From: Nyssa sinensis
Lineage: Eukaryota; Streptophyta; Magnoliopsida; Cornales; Nyssaceae
Reading direction: 5' to 3'
NCBI GenBank assembly: GCA_008638375.1
Contig: CM018051.1
Location: 31,256,740-31,320,739, forward strand
DNA: 64,000 nucleotides
Under the pieces are notes generated by a model. It was not told the origin of the DNA and did not search any database. It was given only the letters and a program-made list of their open reading frames with translations. Of this stretch, positions 11,097 to 21,049 are shown one piece after another. Made by a program: the position numbers and the translations under genes. Positions within the stretch are counted from its first letter, which is position 1; each line of letters starts with the position of its first letter.

Positions 11097-12504
11097 TGAT
11101 GAGTGCACAAAAGTGCACTCTAAATGTCCTATTATTTGATTAAAATTGCTAGAAATATGAATAGAAATGTTGGGCTTCAATTGATTTTATTAAATTTAAT
11201 TTATATTTACAGTGAGATATATTTGAGCATTATTTTATAATATTTTAAATCTCAAATACTGCATTTTTTGTTGGGGAGAGAAAGTTTGCAATTGCGCTTT
11301 ACACTTAATATTTTTGGAACTATTTTTGGCTTTTTGGCAGATTTGACCATTGAGTTTCAATTGAGATTTGGATGGCATTAGAATTTCAAAATGAGAAAAC
11401 GGTCTTCATGAAGTTTTTAGAGGACGTCTTGGGATTTTCAGAGAAGTTTGGTTTGCAAAAATTGGAGTTCGTTTGGGTCTCCAAACATTGTTTCGAAATC
11501 AGGTCTGGAAAGCTGCTCTAAATTCTGTCTGTCCAGCCAACTTGAAGGGGCCATAACTTGAGCTTCCAAAGTCCAAACCAGGTGGTTTTTAAGACTAAAA
11601 TTATCTAATCATATGGGGATACAACGTTTGTGAAGAGCTCGAGTTAAGATTCAGTTTTTATCTCATAGAAAACGGAGCGTAAAGATAGGTGCTGCTGGCT
11701 GTGCGGCGGCGCAGGCATTGAACAGAAAGAGAAGAAGCCACAGCCACTCCATGGCGGGGTTATTTTTCATGAGGTTTACATTATCCGTCCTGTACATAGG
11801 TAACTAAATCTCTAAGTAAAGTTAGGGATGAACTTGCACACTATATGGTTATTTTAATTTATTTTTTATTCTAGTATGTGATTTTTATTTATTAAATTCT
11901 TTGATGATCATTCGCAATTTAGTGTTGGATTTTATTCTCCGAATAACTAAAGGGTTCAGTCTGTTTATAGATTCAGTCATGCTTTTTCTACTGAATGGAT
12001 TCATGTTTTGATTATTTTTGGAACAATTAGTTATTTATATTGATTCAATTCTCTGCTGCAATATTGCTCGTTGGGTATATTGTCGTCGTTGGGTTTTCTC
12101 AATGTGAATAATAATTTGTGTGATTTAAAAGTGTTGAATGGTTTTTCAAAGGGTTAATTTTGGTCTAATTTTGGTTCATAATTTTATATCTTCCGATTGA
12201 GATTTTTGGAGTTTAATTTCTCAATTGAGTTATCAGTGAATTGAAAATAATTAAAATACCAGTTATGAGCAAGGGATTCCCGACACTCCACCGTTCGTTA
12301 AATTTGAATACTTTGTCCATTAATCAGTCTATTTAATTTTTATTTGCAATCAAAATCACTTTTCATATTTTATTTTCTCGTTAACCGTTTAATACTTCTG
12401 TAGTTTCAGAAATTCTGTTTATTATTCTTTTAATTTAGTCTCTCTATGGAATCGACACCCCAAAGCTACACTACAACTACCGCGTTATTCTTTGGGCGTA
12501 ATCA
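11097..12504 (+). repeat. 5' LTR of Athila-like element
   Basis: It starts TGATGAGTGCACAAAAGTGC and ends TTTGGGCGTAATCA, and is a direct repeat of 16505-17914. Compared with the 3' LTR it keeps the canonical ...CA end. Confidence 0.9.
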
Positions 12505-12509
12505 AATTT

Positions 12510-12527
12510 TGGCACCGTTACCGGGGA
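12510..12527 (+). promoter_or_regulatory. Primer-binding site, tRNA-Asp type
   Basis: TGGCACCGTTACCGGGGA begins 6 bp after the 5' LTR. It is complementary, with two differences, to the 3' end of plant tRNA-Asp (family form TGGCGCCGTTGCCGGGGA), which is the usual Athila-clade primer. Confidence 0.8.
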
Positions 12528-12609
12528 GACGGTAGAAGAATAAGTAGATAGTTTTTCTTTTCAGCAGTTTGTAAAGGCGGTAACTTCGTTCCCTTCTTTT
12601 TACTTGCTG

Positions 12610-12610
<1 letters not shown>

Positions 12611-12652
<42 letters not shown>

Positions 12653-12735
12653 TCTATTTATTTATTTATTTATTACTTATTTATTTATTTTCTTTTATTT
12701 TATTTTTTTCATTTTTTTTATTTATTTATTTTATT
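12611..12735. repeat. (TTA)n run and T/A-rich tract in the Athila-like leader
   Basis: About 41 bp of pure ATT/TTA trinucleotides at 12611-12651 are followed by TATTTATTTA-type sequence up to the gag start. Confidence 0.9.
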
Positions 12736-12736
12736 A

Positions 12737-13846
12737 TTGTCATCTTGCATGCATAATAGGTATAGGGACGCATTAGGCCGATTTGCTTGTAGGCCTGTGT
12801 TAGAGTCAGATTTACAATCTCATTTTTCTTGTTTTTCTAATTCTTTGTTTGATAATTCTTCCAATTCTGAAAATATGAGTGAATATGAGGATCAACCCAC
12901 TAGGACCCTTCAAGATTACCTTCACCCTACACGCACAGCCACACCATCATGCATCATGTTTCCACCTAATGCTCGTCCAATTGATGTTAAAACGAGGGTG
13001 ATACAGTTACTCCCTACATTTCATGGTTTGGAAAATGAGAATCCATATGTGCATATTAGGGAGTTTGAAGAGGTAGTTGCCACTTTCCATAGTCAAAATG
13101 CAACACAAGATATTGTGAGACTTAAGTTCTTTCATTTCTCTTTGAAGGATAGAGCTAAGAGTTGGCTATACTCCTCGAGACCACGATCAATTGGATCGTG
13201 GAATGAGATGACCCAGATTTTCTTCACTAAATACTTTCCCCAACACAAGACCAATGCTTTAAAAAGACAGATTTCTACCTTTGCACAAAAGGATAGTGAG
13301 ACTTTGTATCAGTCTTGGGAGAGGTTTAAGGAGTTATTGAGTATATGCCTTCACCATGGGTATGAGAGTTGGCGTGTAATGAGCTATTTTTATGAGAGAC
13401 TTACACCTAGAGAGTGCCAATTTGTAGAGATGATGTGCAATGGTGAGTTCTTACAGAAAGATCCTGATGAGGCCATAGAGTATCTTAATGAGCTTGCTGA
13501 AAAAGCTCATACATGGACAGGACCTAGTGCTACTAAGAGCACAAATAGGTCACGACCTATAGGGAACCAACCGAGTGGGGGAATTTACCATCTTAGGGAA
13601 GAGGATAACTTGAAAGCTAAGGTTGAGACACTCACTACGGAGTTAAAGGTGCTAAAAGCTAGAGACTTAAAGCCAACACACTTGGCTAATCATGCAAAGC
13701 CTTTTAGACCATGTTCAGTGTATGGCAGGGTAGATCACCTTGCCCAAGAGTGTCCCACATCAGCTGAGATGAGAGGGATGTATGAGGACCAATGTAATAC
13801 CTTAGGTATGTACAAGAAGCCTTTCACACCCTACTCTGATACTTAG
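12737..13846 (+). CDS. gag: Athila-type Gag (capsid/nucleocapsid), damaged zinc knuckle
   Basis: The open frame is 369 residues, starting MSSCMHNRYRD. An alternative start lies at the internal Met of MSEYEDQPTRTLQDYLHPTR. The central capsid domain (about residues 100-265) has the plant retrotransposon Gag signature: VHIREFEEVVATF, LKFFHFSLKDRAKSWLYS, TKYFPQHKTNALKRQISTF, ETLYQSWERFKELLSICLHHG. A coiled-coil-like stretch precedes a CCHC-like motif near residues 326-340 that reads CSVYGRVDHLAQECP; the second cysteine is replaced by tyrosine, so the zinc knuckle should not fold normally. The frame ends at TAG (13844-13846) where a Trp or Gln codon would be expected, and the same frame continues beyond it. 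Such a Gag would package RNA in virus-like particles; activity is doubtful. Confidence 0.85.
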   Translation: MSSCMHNRYRDALGRFACRPVLESDLQSHFSCFSNSLFDNSSNSENMSEYEDQPTRTLQDYLHPTRTATPSCIMFPPNARPIDVKTRVIQLLPTFHGLENENPYVHIREFEEVVATFHSQNATQDIVRLKFFHFSLKDRAKSWLYSSRPRSIGSWNEMTQIFFTKYFPQHKTNALKRQISTFAQKDSETLYQSWERFKELLSICLHHGYESWRVMSYFYERLTPRECQFVEMMCNGEFLQKDPDEAIEYLNELAEKAHTWTGPSATKSTNRSRPIGNQPSGGIYHLREEDNLKAKVETLTTELKVLKARDLKPTHLANHAKPFRPCSVYGRVDHLAQECPTSAEMRGMYEDQCNTLGMYKKPFTPYSDT

Positions 13847-14497
13847 AATCCAGGGTGGCGAAATCACCCCAATTTTAGCTGGAAATCTGAAAGCCAGCCA
13901 CCGGCACCACCACCTGCATAGCCTCCTAGATCATACTCTGCACCATATCATGCATCTTCATCTTCTAGGAATTCTTTAGAAGACACTTTGCATGCATTTA
14001 TTGAAGCACAAGGCAAGACTAACCAAAAGTTTGAATCTTTGATTATGCAGGTTATGGAAAAAAGCAAGGAGATAAAAAGCCAAATGTCCAAATTGATGAG
14101 CTCTTTGAGTGTGATGGAGCGAGGTAAATTCCCTTCTCAAGTTCAATCCACACCCCATGGTCAACACATGGCGCAGAAAAATTTGAAGGATGTGAATGCC
14201 ATTATGACTCGAAGTGGTAAGTCCTTACACATCCCAACAGTGGATAGAAAAGGGGAGGAGGAAAAGGATCAAGATAGTAGCAATGTTGAGCTGCCCAAGG
14301 ACCCAGAGGTGATAAAAAGCCCTGTTAAGGAATTTGACATCACCATCAAAAACAAGAAAGAAGTGGAGAATGTAGTGGCTGACCATCTCTCGAGGCTCAC
14401 ATTTGAGGACACCTCTGCCCACCTACCTATCAAGGATGATTTTTTCGATAAGCATTTACTTTCTATTACTTCTCTACCTGGTTTGCTCATATTGTGA
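13847..14497 (+). pseudogene. Gag C-terminal tail fused to RNase H end of Athila pol
   Basis: This lies in the same frame as gag, after its stop codon, with a second in-frame TAG at 13919-13921. It runs through a proline-rich tail and SLEDTLHAFIEAQGKTNQKF, then DVNAIMTRSGKSL, all typical of the Athila gag-protease linker. At about 14325 it jumps directly to FDITIKNKK and ENVVADHLSRL, which is the C-terminal end of RNase H. Protease, RT and most of RNase H are therefore deleted. A frameshift near 14475 moves the reading into the next frame. Confidence 0.75.
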
Positions 14498-14778
14498 ATT
14501 ATTTGGTTGTAGGTGAGATACCGGTGGATTGGAGCACTCAGGATAAGAAGAAGTTCCTAATTGAGGTACATAATTTCTATTGGGACCCAGGAGGTTCCGT
14601 TGCTGGGACAGGCCCCTTTATAGTGAAGAATATTTGTGAACATGGGGTAATTGAAATAGAGGATCCCAAGGATAGTCGGGTTTGTAAAGTAAATGGTCAG
14701 CGCCTTAAAGTTTTGATTGATAGGCAAGTTTCGGAAGTGGAAGACATTCCATTTATGGACCCTGTCTATCCACCTTGA
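14476..14778 (+). pseudogene. RNase H/integrase linker fused to integrase C-terminus of Athila pol
   Basis: After the frameshift the translation reads VNYLVVGEIPVDWSTQDKKK and FLIEVHNFYWDP, the linker before the integrase zinc finger in Athila pol. At about 14588 it joins GTGPFIVKNICEHGVIEIED and CKVNGQRLKVL, the end of integrase (family form RWTGPFVV...FKVNGQRLKPY). The whole catalytic core is missing. The frame ends normally after DPVYPP. This is a second large internal deletion in the same element. Confidence 0.8.
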
Positions 14779-16493
14779 TCACGCCATGCAGGTATGTTTT
14801 ATTTTTTTTATTTTTTATTATTTTTTTATTTTTTTATTTTCTTTATTTTATTTGTTTTATTTAGTTTTTGTTTTATTTTATTTTTGTTATCTTTCTTTTG
14901 TTTGTTACTGTTTTCTTTGTTTTTATTTTGCAAGTTAATTTCATTTTGTCGGTTTAGGTTGCCATCTTTGGTGCTTAGCGAGCTACCCACGTCACAATCA
15001 AGTGTATTCTCTCCTTTTTAGTACCTTCCTTTCGATTTTGATTGTTAAACATTGAGGACAATGTTTTATTTAAGTTGGGGGGTAGTGGTGGTTGCAAATT
15101 CAACATTCAAACTGCTGTGGCATATTTTCATGTGTCAAATTTTTTATTTTTTTTTTAAATTTGCATCACAAGTGCATCTTTTCACATGAGTACTCATTCT
15201 CATTCATAACTATCTTCGTGAATTCACCGAATCCACCACAATCATTCTACTGAGGCATTCACAAGAACTTTTAATGCACTTATCCAAACTTTGTGGTAAG
15301 ATGGTGGTTTGACACATATAGCTAGAGAAATCTTTTGCTTAAGTATTCATGTGAGTGTTGGAGAGAATTGAGAGCTTACAAATGCTAGAAATTGTGATAA
15401 GCATTCATTGATCTGTTGAATTGGGCACTTCTTTTAAGAATATCATTACATGGTTGGTGGTATGACGGCGGATATACTTGGGATATGACGAAGGTCAATT
15501 TAGGATTAACGTTTGAGCCTTTCAAGCTAACCCTTCTCATCATAGACCCTTAGTAGCCAACTTTGAGCCAACAAACACATTTAGTTTTTTTTTTTCATGT
15601 GCCCACATTATCCATACCTCTCCACATTGGAGCATAGCCTATACCTTGATTTCCCTACCTTTTTTGCTTCCAAGTGTGTACTAGGTGTGGAATTTGCATT
15701 TCTTGTCTTTTTGTGTTGAATTGAAAAATAAAAAAAAGGAAAAAGAAAGAATACAAGTGCAGAATGTTCAAGTGAGTGAGCAACAAAGTCAATGTTCAAA
15801 AAAAAAAAAAAATTTGAATTGAAAAATTTTGAAAAAAAAAAAAAAGAAACAAAAAGAGAGAGACAAAAGAAGAAGGAGACGTTTTGCTATTCAGTGATTT
15901 GGAAAGTGGAAGAGTACATCAAGTGAGAAGTTTGGTTTGCTGTGATTTTTAATGAAATTCTCTTAGTATGTACTTGAAAGTTTTTGAATTTTTTTTATCC
16001 TTTTCTTCATATAGCCTTTAACCCGAGCCATGTTATAACTCTTTTATGTTGATCGTTCTGATCTTAAGTAAGTCTATGGAAAGAGTGGTGGAAATCTCAT
16101 TTGTTAGTGCGCCTATCATAAGATCAATGTTTGCTTGTTGCTTGTTCATAGTTGCCTAATTTCTCGTTGTACGTGTACACCCTTTGTCAACTCCATAGAG
16201 AGAACCCTTACATGAAATACTTTTATACCCGTGAGATATGGAGTTGAACCTTTTGCTTGAGATGATCTTGATGTTGCATGTGTCATGGCTTGTGGTTAGA
16301 TGGATACGGTTTGGAACACACACACACTCTGTGAATTGCTATAAGTGGATTGATTGTTATAGGATTTTTGAATTCCTTAAATTGCCTTGATTTACGAATT
16401 TAAAAAGTGTGATTAGAAGCCTTCTGTGTGTGATAATCTTTGGTCTCTTTTGCCATATTTCCATGAAAATTGCTAGGGACTAGCAATGAGCAA
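14779..16493 (+). other. Noncoding 3' part of Athila-like element
   Basis: About 1.7 kb between the pol remnant and the polypurine tract. It starts with a T-rich tract (14795-14940), contains an AAGTTGGGGGG-like motif near 15075 and poly-A runs at 15798-15845. It has no ORF resembling the env-like gene of some Athila elements. An AAGTTGGGGG stretch occurs here and again at the true polypurine tract, so the first could be a second plus-strand primer. Confidence 0.6.
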
Positions 16494-16504
16494 GTTGGGG
16501 GGTG
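16494..16504 (+). promoter_or_regulatory. Polypurine tract of Athila-like element
   Basis: AGTTGGGGGGTG directly precedes the 3' LTR start TGATGAGTGC, in the position of the plus-strand primer. Confidence 0.7.
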
Positions 16505-17914
16505 TGATGAGTGCGCAAAAGTGCACTCTAAATGTCCTATTATTTGATTAAAATTGCTAGAAATATGAATAGAAATGTTGGGCTTCAATTGATTTTATTA
16601 AATTTAATTTCTATTTACAGTGAGATATATTTGAGCATTATTTTATAATATTTTAAATCTCAAATACTGCATTTTTTGTTGGCGAGAGATAGTTTGCAAT
16701 TGCGCTTTACACTTAATATTTTTGGAACTATTTTTTGGCTTTTTGGCAGATTTGACCATTGAGTTTCAATTGAGATTTGGATGGCGTTAGAATTTTAAAA
16801 TGAGAAAACGGTCTTCATGAAGTTTTTAGAGGACGTCTTGGGCTTTTTAGAAAAGTTTGGTTTACAAAAATCGGAGTTCGTTTGGGTCTCCAAACATTGT
16901 TTCGAAATCAGGTCTGGAAAGCTGCTCTAAATTCTATCTGTCCAGCCAACTTGAAGGGGCCATAACTTGAGCTTCCAAAGTCCAAACCAGGTGGTTTTTA
17001 AGCCTAAAATTATCTAATCATCCGGGGCTACAACTTTCGTGAAGAGCTCGAGTTAAGATTCAGTTGTTATCTCATAGAAAACGGAGTGTAAAGATAGGTG
17101 CTGCTGGCTGTGCGGCGGCGCAGGCATTGAACAGAAAGAGAAGAAGCCACAGCCACTCCATGGCGCGGTTATTTTTCATGAGGTTTACGTTATCCGTCCT
17201 GTACATGGATAACTAAATCTCCAAGTAGAGTTAGGGATGAACTTGCACACTATATGGTTATTTTAATTTATTTTTGATTCCAGTATGTGATTTTTATTTA
17301 TTAAATTCTTTGATGATCATTCGCAATTTAGTATTGGATTTTATTCTCCGAATAATTAAAGGTTTCAGTCTGTTTATAGATTTAGTCATGTTTTTCTATT
17401 GAATGGATTAATGTTTTGATTATTTTTGGAACAATTAGTTATTTATATTGATTCAATTCTTTGCTGCAATATTGCTCGTTGGGTATATTGTCGTCATTGG
17501 GTTTTTTCAATGTGAATAATAATTCGTGTGATTTAAAAGTGTTGAATGATTTTTCAAAGGGTTACTTTCAATTTAATTTTGGTTCATAATTTTAAATCTT
17601 CCGATTGAGATTTTTGAAATTTAATTTCTCAATTGAGTTATCAGTGAATTAAGAATAATTAAAATACCATATATGTGCAAGGGATTCCCGAAACTCTACT
17701 GTTCGTTAAATTTGAATACTTTGTCCGTCAATGAGTCTATTTAATTTTTATTTGCAATTCAAGTCACTTTTCTATATTTTTATTTTCTTGTTAACCATCT
17801 AATACTTCTGTAGTTTTAGAAATTCTGTTTATTATTCTTTTAATTTAGTCTCTGTGTGGAATCGACATCCCAAAGCTACACTACAACTACCGCGTTATTC
17901 TTTGGGCGTAATAA
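16505..17914 (+). repeat. 3' LTR of Athila-like element
   Basis: Direct repeat of 11097-12504. It ends GTAATAA where the 5' LTR has GTAATCA, so the terminal CA has become AA. The GGTCA duplication right after it confirms the boundary. Confidence 0.9.
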
Positions 17915-17919
17915 GGTCA

Positions 17920-18360
17920 TATTTATAGTAAAGGGATCAAGGGGTGAAAAGACCATTTTGTCCTTAATGAGCCGCGGGACCCCGTTACACTACAACCCGT
18001 CCCGAAATACCTCAATTCGATATTCTACTCTAACCAAAAATCTTAAAATTATTTTAAATGATATTTTTATAAAAAAAAAATTGTTTCTCTTGTTGGTGGT
18101 TGAGGCCGGGCCCACCGGTGCAACTCGGGATGCCCTTTTTTTGGGTCCATTTTTTAAACTATCACTGATTAGGCTCAAATTCTCACAGGAGTTATATTTT
18201 AATATTTTAAGCATATTTTCCTTCTGTGGCCTACTAAAATTATGCTTCTAAACATGACTTATGTCTAAATGATGCATGTGTAGTGCCCACCGACAAATAG
18301 TGCATGAATAGTGTCCTACTAGCAAAACAAAAAATTTATCCTGATTTTTCAGATCTTTAC
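17920..18360 (-). mobile_element. LTR-derived segment copy B, right part
   Basis: It resumes copy B after the Athila-like insertion: TATTTATAGTAAAGGGATCAA matches copy A at about 8840, and the following text to CAGATCTTTAC matches 8880-9243. It stops abruptly at 18360 against the truncated LTR of the next element. No target duplication is visible at this junction. Confidence 0.6.
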
Positions 18361-18362
18361 CT

Positions 18363-20194
18363 ACCGAATAAATTTTAAGAGAGGGCTAATATGATGTAAT
18401 TGACTGTCATAAGCATAATTATAAAAATTGAAAGTCGGAATAAGACTTTGAACCAGTCAAAGTATAAAATGAAAAATGACCGAATGTGTCCCAGTAATCA
18501 AAAATAGATATCAGATTAGATTCAAAAGACTCAAAAATTTATATACAAGACCTGATAATAAACTAAAAAATAACGAATGCATTTTTATGACTTAATGAGC
18601 TTACTAGAAGTATAATGATGAAATAAATTCTAATTCAATGTGCTATATATTTTTAATCCATGATTATAGGACCATTCAAATGACGAGAAATGGAAAGAGA
18701 GTTATGGAAAGCTAATGGAAAGCTATTGTGATAACCGGATGGAAATGCAATGTTAAGAACTCAAGGTAACTAAACCCGAACTCTATCATGTGTTACTTCT
18801 AGCCATGTCACATTCCTTTCGTGAAGCTACCAGTTTGTACTCTATATCTATTTGATGATATTGATCTCCATGATTGATACTTACTCTTGTTGTTGACTCA
18901 TTAAGACCTCAATTTTTTATATCTTTATTTGATTGCCTGTATTCCATATCCTATGGAAAATGTGATGATCATGATTTTATTGAGTACTTGGAGTTGTGAC
19001 CGGTTACAACGTCCGTCTGACTCACAGATGCTTAAGGACTTGTGGGTCAATGTTTGGGAGTAGCCTAATGTTTAGTCCATGAGGGACATGTTATATGTAC
19101 AGAGCTCTGATGTTACTTATTAATTGGGCGAGGCTGGACCCAGGCGCGAAAGGGCATTGTCAGACCAACAGACCCTGGATACAGTGAATTGGGCGAGGCT
19201 GGACCCGGGCACGTGAGGGAGCTATCAGACCAGCAGACCCTAGATACAGTATTTTGGACGAGGTTGGACCGAGGCACGTGAGAGTGCTGTCAGACCAACA
19301 AACCCTCGATAGGCACTTTTGAGGCATATGTATGTCAGCATCTGTTCTGTTAGCATCTTATATCATTCATTGATATTCTAATGATGTACTCATGACTCGT
19401 TAATATATTGGTACGCTTATATTGATGATATACTTCTGATTCAAATACTCCTCGTGACCTTGTTCATCTATTGATAGCTACTTGTTGATGACGTGCCTGT
19501 CTATTATTGATTTCAGATTGATGTTTTATCACTAAGGTAATTATATGTTGTTTAGGCCATTCCTTATATTTACTCTATTGATCTATTTTGAAATGTGCCT
19601 TTGAGATTCTCCATTTGTTTAGTGACTAGCTACTGTGATATTCTTACTAATCACTATTATTCTTATCTATCTTTTGAGCTAACCTTGACCCATGACAGAG
19701 TGAGGAGTTTACTTACTGAGCTAAATTAGCTCACTCCATATTTATATCTATTTTCAGGTAATTCTATAAGAGAAGAAATACAATGAGGCATCTAGTGAAG
19801 CTAGTGGCAAGCATGTGTACAAAATTGATGATGTGAACTCCAAGTCATGATTTGGAATGTGTACTCTGTATGGCTGATCAGATAATAGGTAATTATAATG
19901 TTGTGTCGTACGTAGAGATGTTAAACTTGATTAGTAAATTAGTGTTATACATGATTAGTAAATCATAATGATCTAAACAGTACTTAGAGATATTTGATTG
20001 ATGGTTATTGGAGTTGGGTTTATGATTAGATGAATCGCATTTGGTGTAGCTTTTGCATTGAATAATTTACTGATTTATGATTTATTGATATGATTTATCA
20101 GTCCATGCAATTCATTTGATTTTGTACGGCCTGTCTATGTGGTAGTGTCGGTCGTTGCCCTTAATCCGCTTAGGGTGGGTTTCAGGTCGCGACA
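18363..20194 (+). repeat. 5' LTR (left-truncated)
   Basis: It aligns by eye with the right half of the 3' LTR, including AGAGGGCTAATATGATGTAA, the 65-bp repeats, the TTACTTACTGAGCTAAATTA block and the GGGTTTCAGGTCGCGACA end. The start is where homology begins, not a TG terminus. Confidence 0.8.
19122..19313 (+). repeat. 65-bp tandem repeat, three copies (two in the 3' LTR)
   Basis: Units beginning AATTGGGCGAGGCTGGACCC start at 19122, 19187 and about 19252, and contain CAGACCAACAGACCCTGGAT. The 3' LTR carries only two units, at 23946 and 24011. The difference shows gain or loss of a unit after integration, since the LTRs were identical at insertion. Confidence 0.85.
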
Positions 20195-20197
20195 AAG

Positions 20198-20209
20198 TGG
20201 TATCAAAGC
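20198..20209 (+). promoter_or_regulatory. Primer-binding site, tRNA-iMet type
   Basis: TGGTATCAAAGC lies 3 bp after the 5' LTR end. It has one mismatch to the standard plant retrotransposon site TGGTATCAGAGC. Confidence 0.85.
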
Positions 20210-21037
20210 AATGGTTAATGATATTTGGGGAAATGATTGAATCTGATATTTCTTGGGTGACTAAGATGATCAGATGACCAATAATTCTCGAGAGACAAAA
20301 GTAGGCTTATAAGTGAAATTGATGATTTTGAGTATTCGAGGATCATGTCATCATCATAGATTAATGATTCTTTGGGAAAGATCATACCAGAATTGAATTT
20401 GTGGACTATTGAATGACTTAGATGATTAAATGATTGAGTGATTCTTGGAGACAATAGCGTGTTTAGGTTAATAATCTTTAGAAAAGACTATGCTATGACT
20501 GAAATTAATGGTTCTAAGGCGATTGAAATGATCAAATGCATAGTGATATTGAACGACAAGTGAGACGAGGACATGTCGATAATAATACGAATGATTTTGG
20601 ATATACCGATTAGGATGAAAACGACTATAGGTCAACCAATTATAGAATTGATAATTGTGATTGTGGATATCAAAATGATTATTTTATGGAATCAAATGTG
20701 ATTGAATGAACTTAGTGAATGATTTGTAATCATTTGAGGATGATCACCAAATCTAATTTAATGTGAAATGGATCTAATATCAAATCTTGGTGACAGCATA
20801 TATTTTGTGGATTGTCAATCAGACTTCCTGTGGAATTTCTAGATCTAATTTGACACTTGTGTGATTGGGGATTATCGACTAGTGCTAATTGAAGACATGT
20901 CAGTAGAAGTGCTAGAGGTTAAAACTTTCTGCAATTTTATAAAGTCATAAGGCATTAGACGCCCTCATAGATAAACCTGACTGATAGATGATTGATTTCC
21001 CTGTAAGGCACGTTGAGTTTTGGGGACAAAACTTTTT
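20210..21037 (+). other. Noncoding interior of the short element
   Basis: About 830 bp with no supportable coding sequence; stops occur in all plus frames. The last part, GTTTTGGGGACAAAAC followed by TTTTTGAAAGGGGAGAA, matches the usual gypsy sequence just before the 3' LTR. Confidence 0.7.
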
Positions 21038-21049
21038 GAAAGGGGAGAA
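21038..21049 (+). promoter_or_regulatory. Polypurine tract
   Basis: GAAAGGGGAGAA immediately precedes the TGTAATACCCC start of the 3' LTR. Confidence 0.8.

Larger units (their letters stand above)
11097..17914 (+). mobile_element. Non-autonomous Athila-like Ty3/gypsy retrotransposon, complete with both LTRs
   Basis: The element is 6818 bp long with LTRs of 1408 bp (11097-12504) and 1410 bp (16505-17914), a tRNA-Asp-type primer-binding site, an Athila-type gag, small remnants of pol, a long noncoding 3' part and a G-rich polypurine tract. Protease, reverse transcriptase, most of RNase H and the integrase core are missing. The LTRs differ only by scattered substitutions by eye, so insertion was not very ancient. 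Its presence with a perfect target duplication implies that enzymes from a full Athila copy elsewhere moved it, or that the deletions came after insertion. Confidence 0.85.
11092..17919. repeat. Target-site duplication GGTCA around Athila-like element
   Basis: GGTCA lies at 11092-11096 directly before TGATGAGTGC and at 17915-17919 directly after the right LTR. This perfect 5-bp duplication brackets a complete two-LTR element. Confidence 0.9.

Noticed and set aside
12737..14778. A complete autonomous Athila element
   Set aside because: Protease, RT, most of RNase H and the integrase core are absent, and stops and a frameshift separate the remnants.
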